This document shows, in pieces, positions 33,592 through 42,593 of a DNA stretch of 64,000 bases. Within the stretch, counting starts at the first letter, position 1; each line of letters begins with the position of its first letter. The stretch is taken from the NCBI GenBank assembly GCA_023663025.1, contig JAMPIC010000010.1, positions 9,623 to 73,622 on the forward strand, given 5' to 3'. A program made the translations under genes and the position numbers. Below the pieces are notes generated by a model, which was given only the letters and a program-made list of their open reading frames with translations, was not told the DNA's origin and searched no databases. Source of the DNA: Prevotella sp. Lineage in GTDB: Bacteria > Bacillota > Clostridia > Oscillospirales > Ruminococcaceae.

Positions 33592-35820
33592 ATGGATAAA
33601 AACATTGGCAGAAAGCTTGACGGCAGATATGAGATCACCGAGCTTATCGGCGTCGGAGGAATGGCTGACGTCTACAAGGCGACGGATATTCTCGAGGACA
33701 GAACGGTGGCGGTGAAGATACTGAAAAACGAATTTGCCGACAACGAGGAGTTCGTCAGACGGTTCAGGAATGAATCCAAGGCTATTGCCGTGCTTTCGCA
33801 CCCTAACATTGTAAAGATATACGATGTGGGATTTACCGAAAAAATCCAGTTTATTGTCATGGAATATATCGACGGTCTTACGCTGAAAGAGTTTATGGAG
33901 CAGCAGGGCGTTATCAAGTGGAAAGACTGTATCCATTTTATAATCCAGATACTCCGCGCTTTGCAGCACGCTCATGACCGCGGTATCGTCCACAGGGACA
34001 TCAAGCCGCAGAACATAATGCTTTTTCCGGACGGCACCATCAAGGTCATGGACTTCGGCATTGCCAGATTTGCCCGCGAGGAGGGCAAGACAATCTCTGA
34101 CAAGGCTATCGGAAGCGTACACTACATCAGTCCCGAGCAGGCGAGCGGGGACGTTACCGATGAAAAGAGCGACATCTATTCCGTGGGCGTTATGATGTAC
34201 GAAATGCTTACGGGCGAAAAGCCTTTCGACGGAGACAATCCCGTATCTGTGGCTTTGATGCATATGCAGAATGAGGCGAGACCTCTCAGAGCGGTAAACG
34301 ATTCCGTTCCCGAGGGTCTGGAGGAGATAGTCCTGAGAGCCATGCAGAAAGAGGCTTCAAAGCGTTATCAGTCCGCGTCGGAGATGATAAAGGATATTGA
34401 GGAATTCAAGAAAAATCCCAGCATAGTGTTTGAGTATAAATATCTGTCCGAAAAAACTCAGTATTTCAATGCAGGAGCGGTCTCCAAGGCTGCCGCGGAA
34501 TCGGCGTCGAGGGCGGTCGTTCCAAAGCCGGAAAAGGGCGGTGACGTCAGAAAAATGCGTACGCATACAAAAACTAAGGAAGAGCTTGACAGTTACGACA
34601 GTTACGATGATTATGAGGAGGACGAAAAGCCGTCCAAATCATCGTATTTTGTTGTGGTTCTGACAGCTATAGCTGCCGGTATCGTTATTATTGTAGTTGC
34701 ATTTATTGCGATCATACTTATGAGGGTTATCGACGGCGGAGACGACGATGTTGTTATCGGCAAAATGCCCAATCTCCGCGGTCTGAGCTATCAGGAGGTA
34801 GCAAACTATTATGCAAGTTCCTTCGACGTTGTTGTGGAGAACAAGGAGTTTTCGTCCGAGTATCCCGAGGGTGCTATCATTGACCAGTCCCCGATGGAGG
34901 GCAAGGACTATATGGTCGGAAACTCAACCGTTAAGCTTATCGTGAGCAAGGGTCCCCGTAAGGTGACCGTTTCAAACGTTTACGAGCTTGACTCAACCAC
35001 AGCCATGAATATGCTCAAGGACAACGACGGCTTCAACGTCCTGATAAAAATGGTTTCGGATGAAAATATACCGAAGGATTACGTTATAAAAACAGAGCCT
35101 GCCAGAAATGAAAAGGTTGATTACGGCTCAACGGTTTATATGTATGTAAGCTTAGGTCCCGAGATTCAGGACGTTGTGGTGCCCAGGTGCGTGGGTCATA
35201 CGCTTGAAGAGGCCCAAACGCTTCTCGGAGACAAGTTTACCGTTCAGACAATGACCGAGGACTCTCTCGAACCGGAGGGTACGGTTATAGAGCAGAGTAT
35301 TCCCGATATAGGCGAGGACGGTCAGCCGAATATAGTCAAGATCAATACCACGATAATTCTTACGCTCAGTACGGGAGTAATGCCGGAAACCGAGGCTGTC
35401 ATTACTTTCCGGGTTCCCGACGGCATAAAGGGCAAAGCTACGTTCAACTGCTATGTAAACGGTACGATTATCGGTACGACGACTATCGACAATCTGGCGT
35501 ATGCGTCCACGGTCTCGATAGACATTAAGGGTACGGAAATGCAGAAAGTCATTCTTGAAGCGGTCAACGACGGTACCAAGGACAGCGATACTATCGGCGA
35601 GTATTCCGTTGACTTTGTGGAGAATACCGTTACGGAGGTCAAGTTTGAAAAGAACGCGCTGAAAAATCTGTTTACCGAAGAGGAAAGGACCGAGAGCACT
35701 ACAAGAAGCAGCAGCGGACGCGAACCTGTTGTAATAGATCCCGACGATATCATAATCGACGATCCGTTTGACGAAAACGAGGACGACAGCGCGTTCTGGA
35801 ATGAAGTATTCGGATACTGA
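33592..35820 (+). CDS. prkC: PASTA-domain Ser/Thr protein kinase
   Basis: 742 residues from the ATG at 33592 (a GTG three codons earlier is weaker). Kinase domain 1-275 with glycine loop GVGGMADVYKA, Lys42, HRD at 134-136, DFG at 154-156 and SVHYISPEQA. A membrane helix lies near 353-377. Outside are three PASTA-like repeats (about 385-580) that bind muropeptides, then a beta-rich domain and an acidic Ser/Thr/Asp tail. It senses peptidoglycan fragments, as in germination of Bacillus spores. The tail is longer than that of B. subtilis PrkC. The next gene overlaps its stop codon by 1 base. Confidence 0.95.
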   Translation: MDKNIGRKLDGRYEITELIGVGGMADVYKATDILEDRTVAVKILKNEFADNEEFVRRFRNESKAIAVLSHPNIVKIYDVGFTEKIQFIVMEYIDGLTLKEFMEQQGVIKWKDCIHFIIQILRALQHAHDRGIVHRDIKPQNIMLFPDGTIKVMDFGIARFAREEGKTISDKAIGSVHYISPEQASGDVTDEKSDIYSVGVMMYEMLTGEKPFDGDNPVSVALMHMQNEARPLRAVNDSVPEGLEEIVLRAMQKEASKRYQSASEMIKDIEEFKKNPSIVFEYKYLSEKTQYFNAGAVSKAAAESASRAVVPKPEKGGDVRKMRTHTKTKEELDSYDSYDDYEEDEKPSKSSYFVVVLTAIAAGIVIIVVAFIAIILMRVIDGGDDDVVIGKMPNLRGLSYQEVANYYASSFDVVVENKEFSSEYPEGAIIDQSPMEGKDYMVGNSTVKLIVSKGPRKVTVSNVYELDSTTAMNMLKDNDGFNVLIKMVSDENIPKDYVIKTEPARNEKVDYGSTVYMYVSLGPEIQDVVVPRCVGHTLEEAQTLLGDKFTVQTMTEDSLEPEGTVIEQSIPDIGEDGQPNIVKINTTIILTLSTGVMPETEAVITFRVPDGIKGKATFNCYVNGTIIGTTTIDNLAYASTVSIDIKGTEMQKVILEAVNDGTKDSDTIGEYSVDFVENTVTEVKFEKNALKNLFTEEERTESTTRSSSGREPVVIDPDDIIIDDPFDENEDDSAFWNEVFGY

Positions 35821-36713
35821 TGAGCGGTTGTATGGAAGGCTTGCTTTTAAAGGCTGTGGGGGGACTGTATACTGCGGAAACTCCGGCGGGTATTTTTGAA
35901 TGCAAGGCAAGAGGTATTTTCAGAAAGCAGAATATATCTCCCTGCGCGGGGGATAGAGTGCTTCTGACCGATATTGACGACAATACAGCTATTGTGGATA
36001 AAATTCTTCCGCGCAAAAACAGTATAGTCAGACCTCCGCTTGCAAATCTTGACTATATGGTTTTTGTGATTTCCACCTGCGAGCCTGCGCCCAATCTTAC
36101 GCTGCTTGACAAGTTTCTTGCCATTGCGTGCCATAAGGGGATAAAAAGCGTCATTGCCGTGACAAAGATCGACTTGCGGAAAAACAGCGTCCTTGCGGAT
36201 ATTTACCGAAATTCGGGCGCGGAACTTATTGAAATTGATTACGAAGATCCGTCCTCATACGGAAAGCTGTACGGTATGCTTGTCGGAAAGGTATCAGCCT
36301 TTACAGGGAATACGGGCGTAGGCAAGTCCACACTGCTCAATCATATTTCTTCCGGATTGGATATCAAAACGGGGGAGATCAGCAAAAAGCTTGGCAGGGG
36401 ACGTCACACTACCCGCGCCGTGGAGCTTTATAGGCTTGACAACGGCGGCTATATTGCGGATACTCCGGGATTTTCCACCTTTGAAACGCAGAAGTACGAC
36501 ATTATCTTCAAGGACGAGCTTGCGGACTGTTTCCCCGAGTTTCGGGAGTACGCGGGAAAATGCCGTTTTCCCGACTGCGCCCACATAAAGGAAAAAGGCT
36601 GCGCCGTGCTGGAGGCTGCGGAAAACGGTCTGATACCCGCTTCAAGACATAACAGCTACGCGGAAATGTACGAGGAAGCCAAACAAATCAAGGAATGGGA
36701 GTTAAAACAGTGA
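35820..36713 (+). CDS. rsgA: Ribosome small-subunit GTPase
   Basis: 297 residues; the ATG shares its A with the prkC stop, and a second ATG lies four codons later. N-terminal OB fold, then a circularly permuted GTPase: G4 (TKIDL near 118), G1 GNTGVGKST near 163 and G3 DTPGF at 214. The C-terminal zinc-binding motif CRFPDCAHIKEKGCAV is present. It checks late 30S assembly. The rpe gene that follows in Bacillus is missing and thiN comes next. Confidence 0.95.
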   Translation: MSGCMEGLLLKAVGGLYTAETPAGIFECKARGIFRKQNISPCAGDRVLLTDIDDNTAIVDKILPRKNSIVRPPLANLDYMVFVISTCEPAPNLTLLDKFLAIACHKGIKSVIAVTKIDLRKNSVLADIYRNSGAELIEIDYEDPSSYGKLYGMLVGKVSAFTGNTGVGKSTLLNHISSGLDIKTGEISKKLGRGRHTTRAVELYRLDNGGYIADTPGFSTFETQKYDIIFKDELADCFPEFREYAGKCRFPDCAHIKEKGCAVLEAAENGLIPASRHNSYAEMYEEAKQIKEWELKQ

Positions 36714-37339
36714 CAGCGGAAAAAAAGTCCTGCCGTATATTCGGAGGTGCGCCCGTGGGCAATGACTGTAAAACAGTTCCGCCGTCCGACGAGTATTTGA
36801 TCGCAGCGGACAGCGGTTTCTCCGTTCTGAAGCGCATGGGGATAATGCCCGATGTTCTGGTGGGGGATTTTGACAGTCTTTCCGAAGAGCTTCCGAGCGG
36901 CTGCGAAATAATTACCGCGGCGGCGGAAAAGGACGATACCGATACCATGCTTGCGGTAAAGACCGCAATGTCAAGAGGTTACAGCGATATAACCATAGAA
37001 GGTTCTGTCGGAGGACGGCTCGACCATACGTTCGCGAATATTCAGACGCTTGCCTATATCCTCGATAACGGAGGCAGCGGCAGGCTTGTCGGTGAAAACG
37101 ATACCGCCGAGCTTTTCGGGGCAGGGGAGTACAGATTTCCTAAAAATGACAGTATGTACTTTTCGATTTTTTCATACGGCGACGAAGCGGTTGTAACTAC
37201 GAGCGGGACAAAGTATAACCTGACAAGCTACCGCCTGACAAGCGGCTTTCCTTTAGGGGTAAGCAACGAGATACTTTCTGCGGAATGTACTCTTAAAGTT
37301 GAAAAAGGCAGGGTTTTGGTTATTTTTTCAAAAAAATAG
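36710..37339 (+). CDS. thiN: Thiamine pyrophosphokinase
   Basis: 209 residues from the GTG at 36710, which overlaps the rsgA stop (GTGA) and has GGGAG 8 bases before it; an ATG at 36695 is in frame but has no spaced ribosome site. Transfers pyrophosphate from ATP to thiamine. Family marks are AADSGFSVLKRMGIMPDVLVGDFDS near the N-terminus, EKDDTDTMLAV and GGRLDHTFANIQ. Same place as in Bacillus, before spoVM. Confidence 0.93.
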   Translation: MTAEKKSCRIFGGAPVGNDCKTVPPSDEYLIAADSGFSVLKRMGIMPDVLVGDFDSLSEELPSGCEIITAAAEKDDTDTMLAVKTAMSRGYSDITIEGSVGGRLDHTFANIQTLAYILDNGGSGRLVGENDTAELFGAGEYRFPKNDSMYFSIFSYGDEAVVTTSGTKYNLTSYRLTSGFPLGVSNEILSAECTLKVEKGRVLVIFSKK

Positions 37340-37396
37340 CACCGATTTTCACTTCCGGAATACTATATAGTAAATCACTAACGGGAGGTATTTCAA

Positions 37397-37486
37397 ATGA
37401 AAATCGTTGTTATCAAAAGCCCCAAGCTTCTTTCGGGATTTTTCAGAATTGTTTTCGGGATAAAAAAATCCCCCGATGACGAATAA
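37397..37486 (+). CDS. spoVM: Stage V sporulation protein M
   Basis: 29 codons, with GGGAGGT 7 bases before the ATG. The protein begins MKIVVIKSPKLLSGFFRIVF and continues GIKKSPDDE. It aligns without gaps to B. subtilis SpoVM (26 residues) with the same M1, K2, I6, K7, P9, K10, L12, G14, R17 and G21. In Bacillus SpoVM is an amphipathic helix that recognises the positive curvature of the forespore membrane and anchors the coat ATPase SpoIVA; Pro9 is needed for function. The position right after thiN is the same as in Bacillus. Short enough that automatic callers often omit it. Confidence 0.93.
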   Translation: MKIVVIKSPKLLSGFFRIVFGIKKSPDDE

Positions 37487-37492
37487 TTAAAA

Positions 37493-37533
37493 AGCAGAGC
37501 TGCCGGAAATACCCGTCGGCTCTGCTGATTTTA
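37493..37533. terminator. Bidirectional terminator after spoVM and mcrC
   Basis: Stem AGCAGAGC / GCTCTGCT with a T-rich run on both sides (GATTTTAT on the plus strand, GCTTTTTAATT on the minus strand). It ends the superoperon and the converging McrC gene, whose stop codon overlaps its end. Confidence 0.82.
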
Positions 37534-38742
37534 TATGAAGAATGTTTCGGTAAGTACGGAAACGCTCAGGTCGATATCGTTCAGATCAATGAGGTACATA
37601 GTTTCGCCGATGCCGTTAAAAACAGTGTTCAGTACCTGAGTTACGGGGAAAATAAGCACTGTGTCCTTTTTCTCCGGACCGCTGTAGTCAAAAAAGTTTT
37701 TGAACTTAAAGCGCATATTTATCGTTTTTTCCGTGACCCTGTTCATTATGTAGAAGTCGGATATCGGTTTCATTTCCTTGTCCATGCCGGTGTTGCTGAT
37801 GGAGTTGCTTATTTTTTCCGGCGTGACAAAGTAGTAATTTGTGCGGTCGAGCTGTTTCCTAAGACTTGAAGCGATACACGCGCTGAAAAGCTTATCCATG
37901 TGGAAAAGCATGGCATACTTGACCTTTCCGCCCGAAAAGAACGCGTTGCCCCTGTCCAGAAGGAACAGCCTGCTCCATTTCATTGCGTTGAAGTAACGGC
38001 TCATGCTTCTGTCCTCAACGCTTTGCTTGAAGTCGTTTTTGGGATATTTTGAAGCCTCCACCTCGTCGAGAGACATAAGCAGCATGCGTATTTTTTTCTT
38101 GTTCAGCCCGTTTGACGACAGCTTGTCAAGGACTTCGAGGGTCTTTTTCAGCAGGCGGTTTTCCGCGCGGTTCACGCTGAAAATATCGTATTCGACAAAG
38201 AATTTTTCCTTGTGGGCGAAATTTTTCTTAGCGTGCTCCGAGTAAACCGTCTTTCCCTTTACGAACATCTCGTTGCCGCGGTAGGGGACATAGGTTTGTT
38301 TCAAACCGTTCCTCACCACGTTGAGCACCTCGTCCGTAAACATTCTGACAAATATTTCAAAAAGATTGAGCTGTTCCTTTTTGAAGTAACGCTCGTCGAC
38401 CTTTTTGACGGGAATTTCCCGTATGCCGTCCAGCATACGCAGGAGCAGCAATTTTGACGCGACGATATTTTCCTCGCGGTCGAGGCGTATCTGCGGCAGT
38501 ATCTCGATCTGCGTGCCGTCCTTCAGCATGATTATCCCCACGTATCTTGTGGGACGGAGAGCCTCGCGCCCGTCGTCAAGCGTGACCTTTTGCATGACCG
38601 AGTATTTGCGGCTGGCGGCAAAATCGTCCAGACGTTCATAGTTATGCTCCGACAGCAAAATGATGTTTTCGGAATCGGTCTCACGCGCGGTTCTGACGAA
38701 GCAGTCGGCTTCCGTTACAACATAGCGTTTTAATTTTTTCAT
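37531..38742 (-). CDS. McrC-like protein
   Basis: 403 residues. The N-terminal half matches McrC: RPTRYVGIIMLKDGTQIEILPQI, LLLRMLDGIREIP, FEIFVRMFTDEVLNVVRNGLKQTYV and later NAMKWSRLFLLDRGNAFFSGG. McrC normally binds McrB, stimulates its GTPase and cuts DNA with a PD-(D/E)xK centre. Here the matching region reads KPISDFYIMNR...INMRFKFKN: one Asp is present but the usual D/E-x-K pair is not obvious. The nuclease may therefore be degenerate or diverged. It starts 10 bases after the McrB-like gene and clearly shares its transcript. Confidence 0.8.
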   Translation of the reverse strand: MKKLKRYVVTEADCFVRTARETDSENIILLSEHNYERLDDFAASRKYSVMQKVTLDDGREALRPTRYVGIIMLKDGTQIEILPQIRLDREENIVASKLLLLRMLDGIREIPVKKVDERYFKKEQLNLFEIFVRMFTDEVLNVVRNGLKQTYVPYRGNEMFVKGKTVYSEHAKKNFAHKEKFFVEYDIFSVNRAENRLLKKTLEVLDKLSSNGLNKKKIRMLLMSLDEVEASKYPKNDFKQSVEDRSMSRYFNAMKWSRLFLLDRGNAFFSGGKVKYAMLFHMDKLFSACIASSLRKQLDRTNYYFVTPEKISNSISNTGMDKEMKPISDFYIMNRVTEKTINMRFKFKNFFDYSGPEKKDTVLIFPVTQVLNTVFNGIGETMYLIDLNDIDLSVSVLTETFFI

Positions 38743-38752
38743 ACAAACACCG

Positions 38753-39760
38753 TTAAATCTTCAAATAAGCGTTGATATTGGCGAAAGCGGCATTGTTTAT
38801 CGAATATACCTGGTCGTTTTCCAGATACAGCTCCGCGTTCGAGCCGAATATCTGCGCGTAGTCGACAGCCGTGGCGCGGACAAACTGTTCGTTTTCCTCT
38901 TTGTTTGCGTCGCCCAGAACAAGTCTGATCTTTTCGTAGTCGTCGTAAAAATACTCCTGAAGCAGGGGAACGATGGAATTTTTGAAGATATGCGCCAGCA
39001 CCGCAAGGGTGGGACGCTGCCTGAGCTGCATGAAATACGCGTGACCTATGGTATGGTCGCGGTCGCAGAGTATTTCGACGCGCTTGTTGATCTTCAGCAT
39101 GAGCTGCTTGATGTCAACGCCGTCAACGACAACGCCGTCCAGCAGGTCGGGATTGGGCATCATTTCGATAAAGTCGAAACGACGTCTCAGAGCTGAGTCA
39201 AGCATGGCGATCGAACGGTCGGCAGTGTTCATTGTGCCGATTATGTAAACATTTTCCGGTACGCCGAACGCCTCCTGTGAGTAGGCAAGCTTTACTGTTG
39301 CGGCTTCGGCTTGTCCCATGCGCTTGGTAGGCTCGATGAGCGTGATCATTTCACCGAAAATTTTGGAAACGTTTCCTCGGTTGATCTCATCAATAATGAA
39401 AACATATTTTTCGTCGGGATTTTTAGCGGCTTCGTCGCAGAAACGTCTGAAAACGCCCTGATCCACGCGGTACACCATTTCCTCCTTGCGGGAACGTTCG
39501 CCGCGCTCGTTCATTACCTGAATGAACACGGGCTTGATACCCTCTACAAATTCCTCATAGCCGAAAGACTGGTGGAAAGTGGTAAATTCGATCTGACCGT
39601 AAAGAGTTCTCAGCGCATGATACTTTTCAAGCAGATCGTTGTAATTTTCTTTCATGACTTCCCGGACTGGACGGCCGTAAATAATGGAAATAGCGTAAGC
39701 TACCGTATTGTAAGTTTTACCCGTTCCGGGAGGACCGTACAAAATGATGTTTGCACCCAT
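38753..39760 (-). CDS. McrB-like AAA+ NTPase without N-terminal recognition domain
   Basis: 335 residues from the ATG at 39760, preceded by GAGGTGAG; the frame is open 26 codons further, but that part has no ribosome site and no domain. Walker A GPPGTGKT is at residues 9-16, TTFHQSFGYEEFVEGIKP is the McrB-type segment, Walker B VFIIDEINRGN, the McrB signature MNTADRS, and the arginine-finger region ALRRRFDF. McrB proteins normally carry a DNA-binding or other sensing domain before the AAA+ module; here the P-loop begins only eight residues from the start. So recognition must come from McrC, from another protein, or be lost. Confidence 0.85.
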   Translation of the reverse strand: MGANIILYGPPGTGKTYNTVAYAISIIYGRPVREVMKENYNDLLEKYHALRTLYGQIEFTTFHQSFGYEEFVEGIKPVFIQVMNERGERSRKEEMVYRVDQGVFRRFCDEAAKNPDEKYVFIIDEINRGNVSKIFGEMITLIEPTKRMGQAEAATVKLAYSQEAFGVPENVYIIGTMNTADRSIAMLDSALRRRFDFIEMMPNPDLLDGVVVDGVDIKQLMLKINKRVEILCDRDHTIGHAYFMQLRQRPTLAVLAHIFKNSIVPLLQEYFYDDYEKIRLVLGDANKEENEQFVRATAVDYAQIFGSNAELYLENDQVYSINNAAFANINAYLKI

Positions 39761-39950
39761 TGATTTGCTCACCTCATAAATAGTGTTAAATATTTTGCGG
39801 AACAGTAAAAGACCGTATGATCCGCATAACATACCCATTATTATATTTTAATATATTTTAAACTTTTTTTCAATAGTTATCAAAAAGTTTAAAATTTATT
39901 CTACAATTCCTATAATTTTTGGTGCATTTTGCTGTGTATTTTAACAAAAT

Positions 39951-40823
39951 TTATCGGTCAAAACATTTTGCTCCGTAGGTGAGCGGTATGCATACTTCGG
40001 CGAAAAAACTCTCCGCTTTCAGTCTGTTCGCGCAGTTCTGCGCCGCGCTTTTTTGACGGGACAGTTCAAACAGTCCGAACACAGCCGAGCCGCTTCCGCT
40101 CATAGCGGAATATTCCGCGCCGAAGTCCGTCATAATTTGTTTTATTTTGAAAACGTCCCCGTTCTCGGTGACTTTCTCGAAAACGTTCCCGCCGAGGTTT
40201 TTCAGAGAACCCACAGTTCCGTCGTACAAAGAAATATCCGCCGCCTTGCGGGGAGTAAGACCGTCGATCCGCCGATAGGCTTCTTTTGTGGAAATTCCAG
40301 CTGTCCCCTTAGCAATAACAATAAAGCAGCTTTCAAGGGGCGGGACATAGGAAATCTCCTCGCCGATACCCCGGCAGAGCTTTGTCCCGCCCACAAGGCA
40401 GAAAGGCACGTCCGCGCCCAGCTTTGCGCCTATTTTGCAAAGTTCCTCATCGGTACAGACAAATCCGTGGATTTGGTTTAAAGCGGTGAGAACAGCCGCA
40501 CCGTCCGCGCTTCCGCCGCCCAAGCCCGCCTGTAAAGGAATTTGCTTGTCAACCGAAATATGAAGTCCGGTGCAGAAAATTTTTGTACGTTCGTAAAACG
40601 CTTTCACTGCCTTAAACGCAATGTTGTCAGAAGCACTGTTAAGCTGTACGCCTTTACAATCAACGGTAATTTCACCGCTGTTGTTTGTCCGCACAAAAAC
40701 CGTATCGGACAGGGAAATACTCTGCATTACCGTAACAAGCTCGTGATACCCGTCGGGACGTTTGCCCGTAACGTCAAGCATAAGGTTTATTTTGGCGGGG
40801 GCGGTAATTGTAATATTTTCCAT
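39951..40823 (-). CDS. ispE: 4-diphosphocytidyl-2-C-methyl-D-erythritol kinase
   Basis: 290 residues. GHMP-family kinase of the MEP isoprenoid pathway. Begins ITITAPAKINLMLDVTGKRPDGYHEL, with the ATP-binding PLQAGLGGGSADGAAVL near 95-111 and the C-terminal MSGSGSAVFGLF. Last gene of the lrp-aminotransferase-ispE operon, 7 bases after the aminotransferase. Confidence 0.95.
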   Translation of the reverse strand: MENITITAPAKINLMLDVTGKRPDGYHELVTVMQSISLSDTVFVRTNNSGEITVDCKGVQLNSASDNIAFKAVKAFYERTKIFCTGLHISVDKQIPLQAGLGGGSADGAAVLTALNQIHGFVCTDEELCKIGAKLGADVPFCLVGGTKLCRGIGEEISYVPPLESCFIVIAKGTAGISTKEAYRRIDGLTPRKAADISLYDGTVGSLKNLGGNVFEKVTENGDVFKIKQIMTDFGAEYSAMSGSGSAVFGLFELSRQKSAAQNCANRLKAESFFAEVCIPLTYGAKCFDR

Positions 40824-40830
40824 AATTCAG

Positions 40831-42003
40831 CTATTTCTTTAATTCCTCCAAAAATTCGGCAATTCTTTCCACCGCCTCCATAAGATGCTTAAGGGAGTAT
40901 GCGTATGAAATACGTATATACCCCTCGCCGCTTGCGCCGAAAGCGTCTCCCGGGACGACCGCTACGCTGTGCCTGTACAAAAGCTCCTCGCAGAATTTCT
41001 GACTGGTAAGCCCCGTGGACTTTATGGAGGGGAACACGTAAAACGCGCCTTTCGGTTCAAAGCAGGTCAGACCTATCTCGTTGAGGGCGTTCACAAGCCA
41101 GCGGCGGCGTATGTTGTACTCGTTCACCATTTTTTCAACCTCACCGTCGCAGGAGGTCATCGCCGTAACCGCCGCGTACTGGGACACCGTGGGCGCGCAC
41201 ATTATGGCATACTGGTGAATTTTCAGCATCTGCTTGATTACGGGCGCGGGTCCCGCCACATAGCCCAGCCGCCAGCCCGTCATTGCAAAGGCTTTTGAAA
41301 AGCCGTTCACAAGCAGGGTACGCTCTTTCATACCCTCAAGCTTGGTTATGGAGAAATGCTTTCCCTCGTAAGTAAGCTCGGAGTAAATCTCGTCGGACAG
41401 CACCATTATATCCGTGCCCCGCAGGACTTCCGCGATAGGTTCAAGGTCAGCCTTAGTCATAACCGCCCCCGTGGGGTTGTTGGGGAAGGGAAGTATCAGC
41501 AGTTTTGTCCTGTCGGTAATTTTGTTTTTCAAAGCCTCGGCGGTAAGCTTGAAGCCAGTGTCCGCAGTAGTTTCAATGGGTACGGCAACCCCGCCCGTAA
41601 GCTCCACAATGGGGGCGTAGCAGACAAAGCAAGGCTCGACGATAAGAACCTCGTCCCCGGGGTCGATAAGAGCGCGTATTCCCAAATCGATACCCTCAGA
41701 GCCGCCCACCGTGACGATAAGCTGGCTTTCGGGTTCGTACTCAACGCCGATTTTTCTTTTGATGTAGCCGCATATGGTTTTCCGCAGTTCCATAAGTCCC
41801 GAGTTGGCGGTGTAAACGGTTCTGCCCTTTTCAAGGGTGGAAATAGCTGTCTGCCGTACCGCCCAAGGGGTGTGGAAATCGGGTTCGCCCACGCCGAGAG
41901 AGATTACTCCCTCCATATTGGAGGCAATGTCGAAAAACTTCCTTATGCCCGAGGGTTTAAGGCTTCGACACTTTTTGGAAATAAGATTTTCATAGTCCGT
42001 CAT
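40831..42003 (-). CDS. PLP-dependent aminotransferase (class I/II)
   Basis: 390 residues. Fold type I enzyme with NGFSKAFAMTGWRLGY holding the PLP lysine (SKAF), LILPFPNNPTGAV and the C-terminal YIRISYAYS arginine. It resembles the aspartate / aromatic aminotransferases of the PatA group in Firmicutes; the amino-acid substrate cannot be decided from sequence. It overlaps the Lrp-type regulator by 4 bases, which suggests that regulator controls or senses its substrate. Confidence 0.88.
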   Translation of the reverse strand: MTDYENLISKKCRSLKPSGIRKFFDIASNMEGVISLGVGEPDFHTPWAVRQTAISTLEKGRTVYTANSGLMELRKTICGYIKRKIGVEYEPESQLIVTVGGSEGIDLGIRALIDPGDEVLIVEPCFVCYAPIVELTGGVAVPIETTADTGFKLTAEALKNKITDRTKLLILPFPNNPTGAVMTKADLEPIAEVLRGTDIMVLSDEIYSELTYEGKHFSITKLEGMKERTLLVNGFSKAFAMTGWRLGYVAGPAPVIKQMLKIHQYAIMCAPTVSQYAAVTAMTSCDGEVEKMVNEYNIRRRWLVNALNEIGLTCFEPKGAFYVFPSIKSTGLTSQKFCEELLYRHSVAVVPGDAFGASGEGYIRISYAYSLKHLMEAVERIAEFLEELKK

Positions 42004-42479
42004 GGGGAAACATAACCCCTTTCGTCGGTAGCTTCGTCTTCTATGAAAATGCCTTTTTCTTTGTAACGTTTTAAAGTAAAGTGGGTCGTGGTGGAGATTA
42101 CCCCGTCAATTGTGGAGAGCCTTTGCGCCACGAAAAGAGCTATCTCCTTGTAGTTGGTGCCGCTGATGGTTACGGCAAGGTCGAACGCCCCCGACATAAG
42201 GGTAAGGCTTTCCACCTCGTCGTACATCATAATGGTTTTGGCAATATCGTCAAAGCCGCAGTCGGCTTTGGGCGTGACCTTTACCTCGATAAAGGCGGTA
42301 ACGCTGTTCTTGTCCGCCGCCTCGTCGTTGATTATGGCGGAATAGCCCTTGATAACGCCGTTATGCTCATATTCCTTGATTTTTGCCTCGACCTCGCTTT
42401 CCGCAGCTCCCGTCATGGCGGCAAGCTCTTTGCAGGAAAGTCGGGCGTTTTGTTTGAGAAGATTGATAAGCGTGTCCAT
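42000..42479 (-). CDS. Lrp/AsnC family transcriptional regulator
   Basis: 159 residues. N-terminal winged helix-turn-helix (LINLLKQNARLSCKELAAMTGAAESEVEAKIKEYEHNGVIKGYSAI) and C-terminal RAM ligand-binding domain (about 60-145). Such proteins sense amino acids as octamers and control amino-acid metabolism. It is translationally coupled to the aminotransferase gene, so autoregulation of this operon is likely (inference). Its upstream gap holds copy 3 of the GC-rich element. Confidence 0.9.
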   Translation of the reverse strand: MDTLINLLKQNARLSCKELAAMTGAAESEVEAKIKEYEHNGVIKGYSAIINDEAADKNSVTAFIEVKVTPKADCGFDDIAKTIMMYDEVESLTLMSGAFDLAVTISGTNYKEIALFVAQRLSTIDGVISTTTHFTLKRYKEKGIFIEDEATDERGYVSP

Positions 42480-42593
42480 ATTGTCCTCCTAATTTTAAAT
42501 TTGTGTGCCTGTTCATTTGCAATATAGGTACGATTTACGGTATTTTGCGGCAGACGGGTTTCCCGCCCCTGCGGAAACGGGGTAATTTCAATA

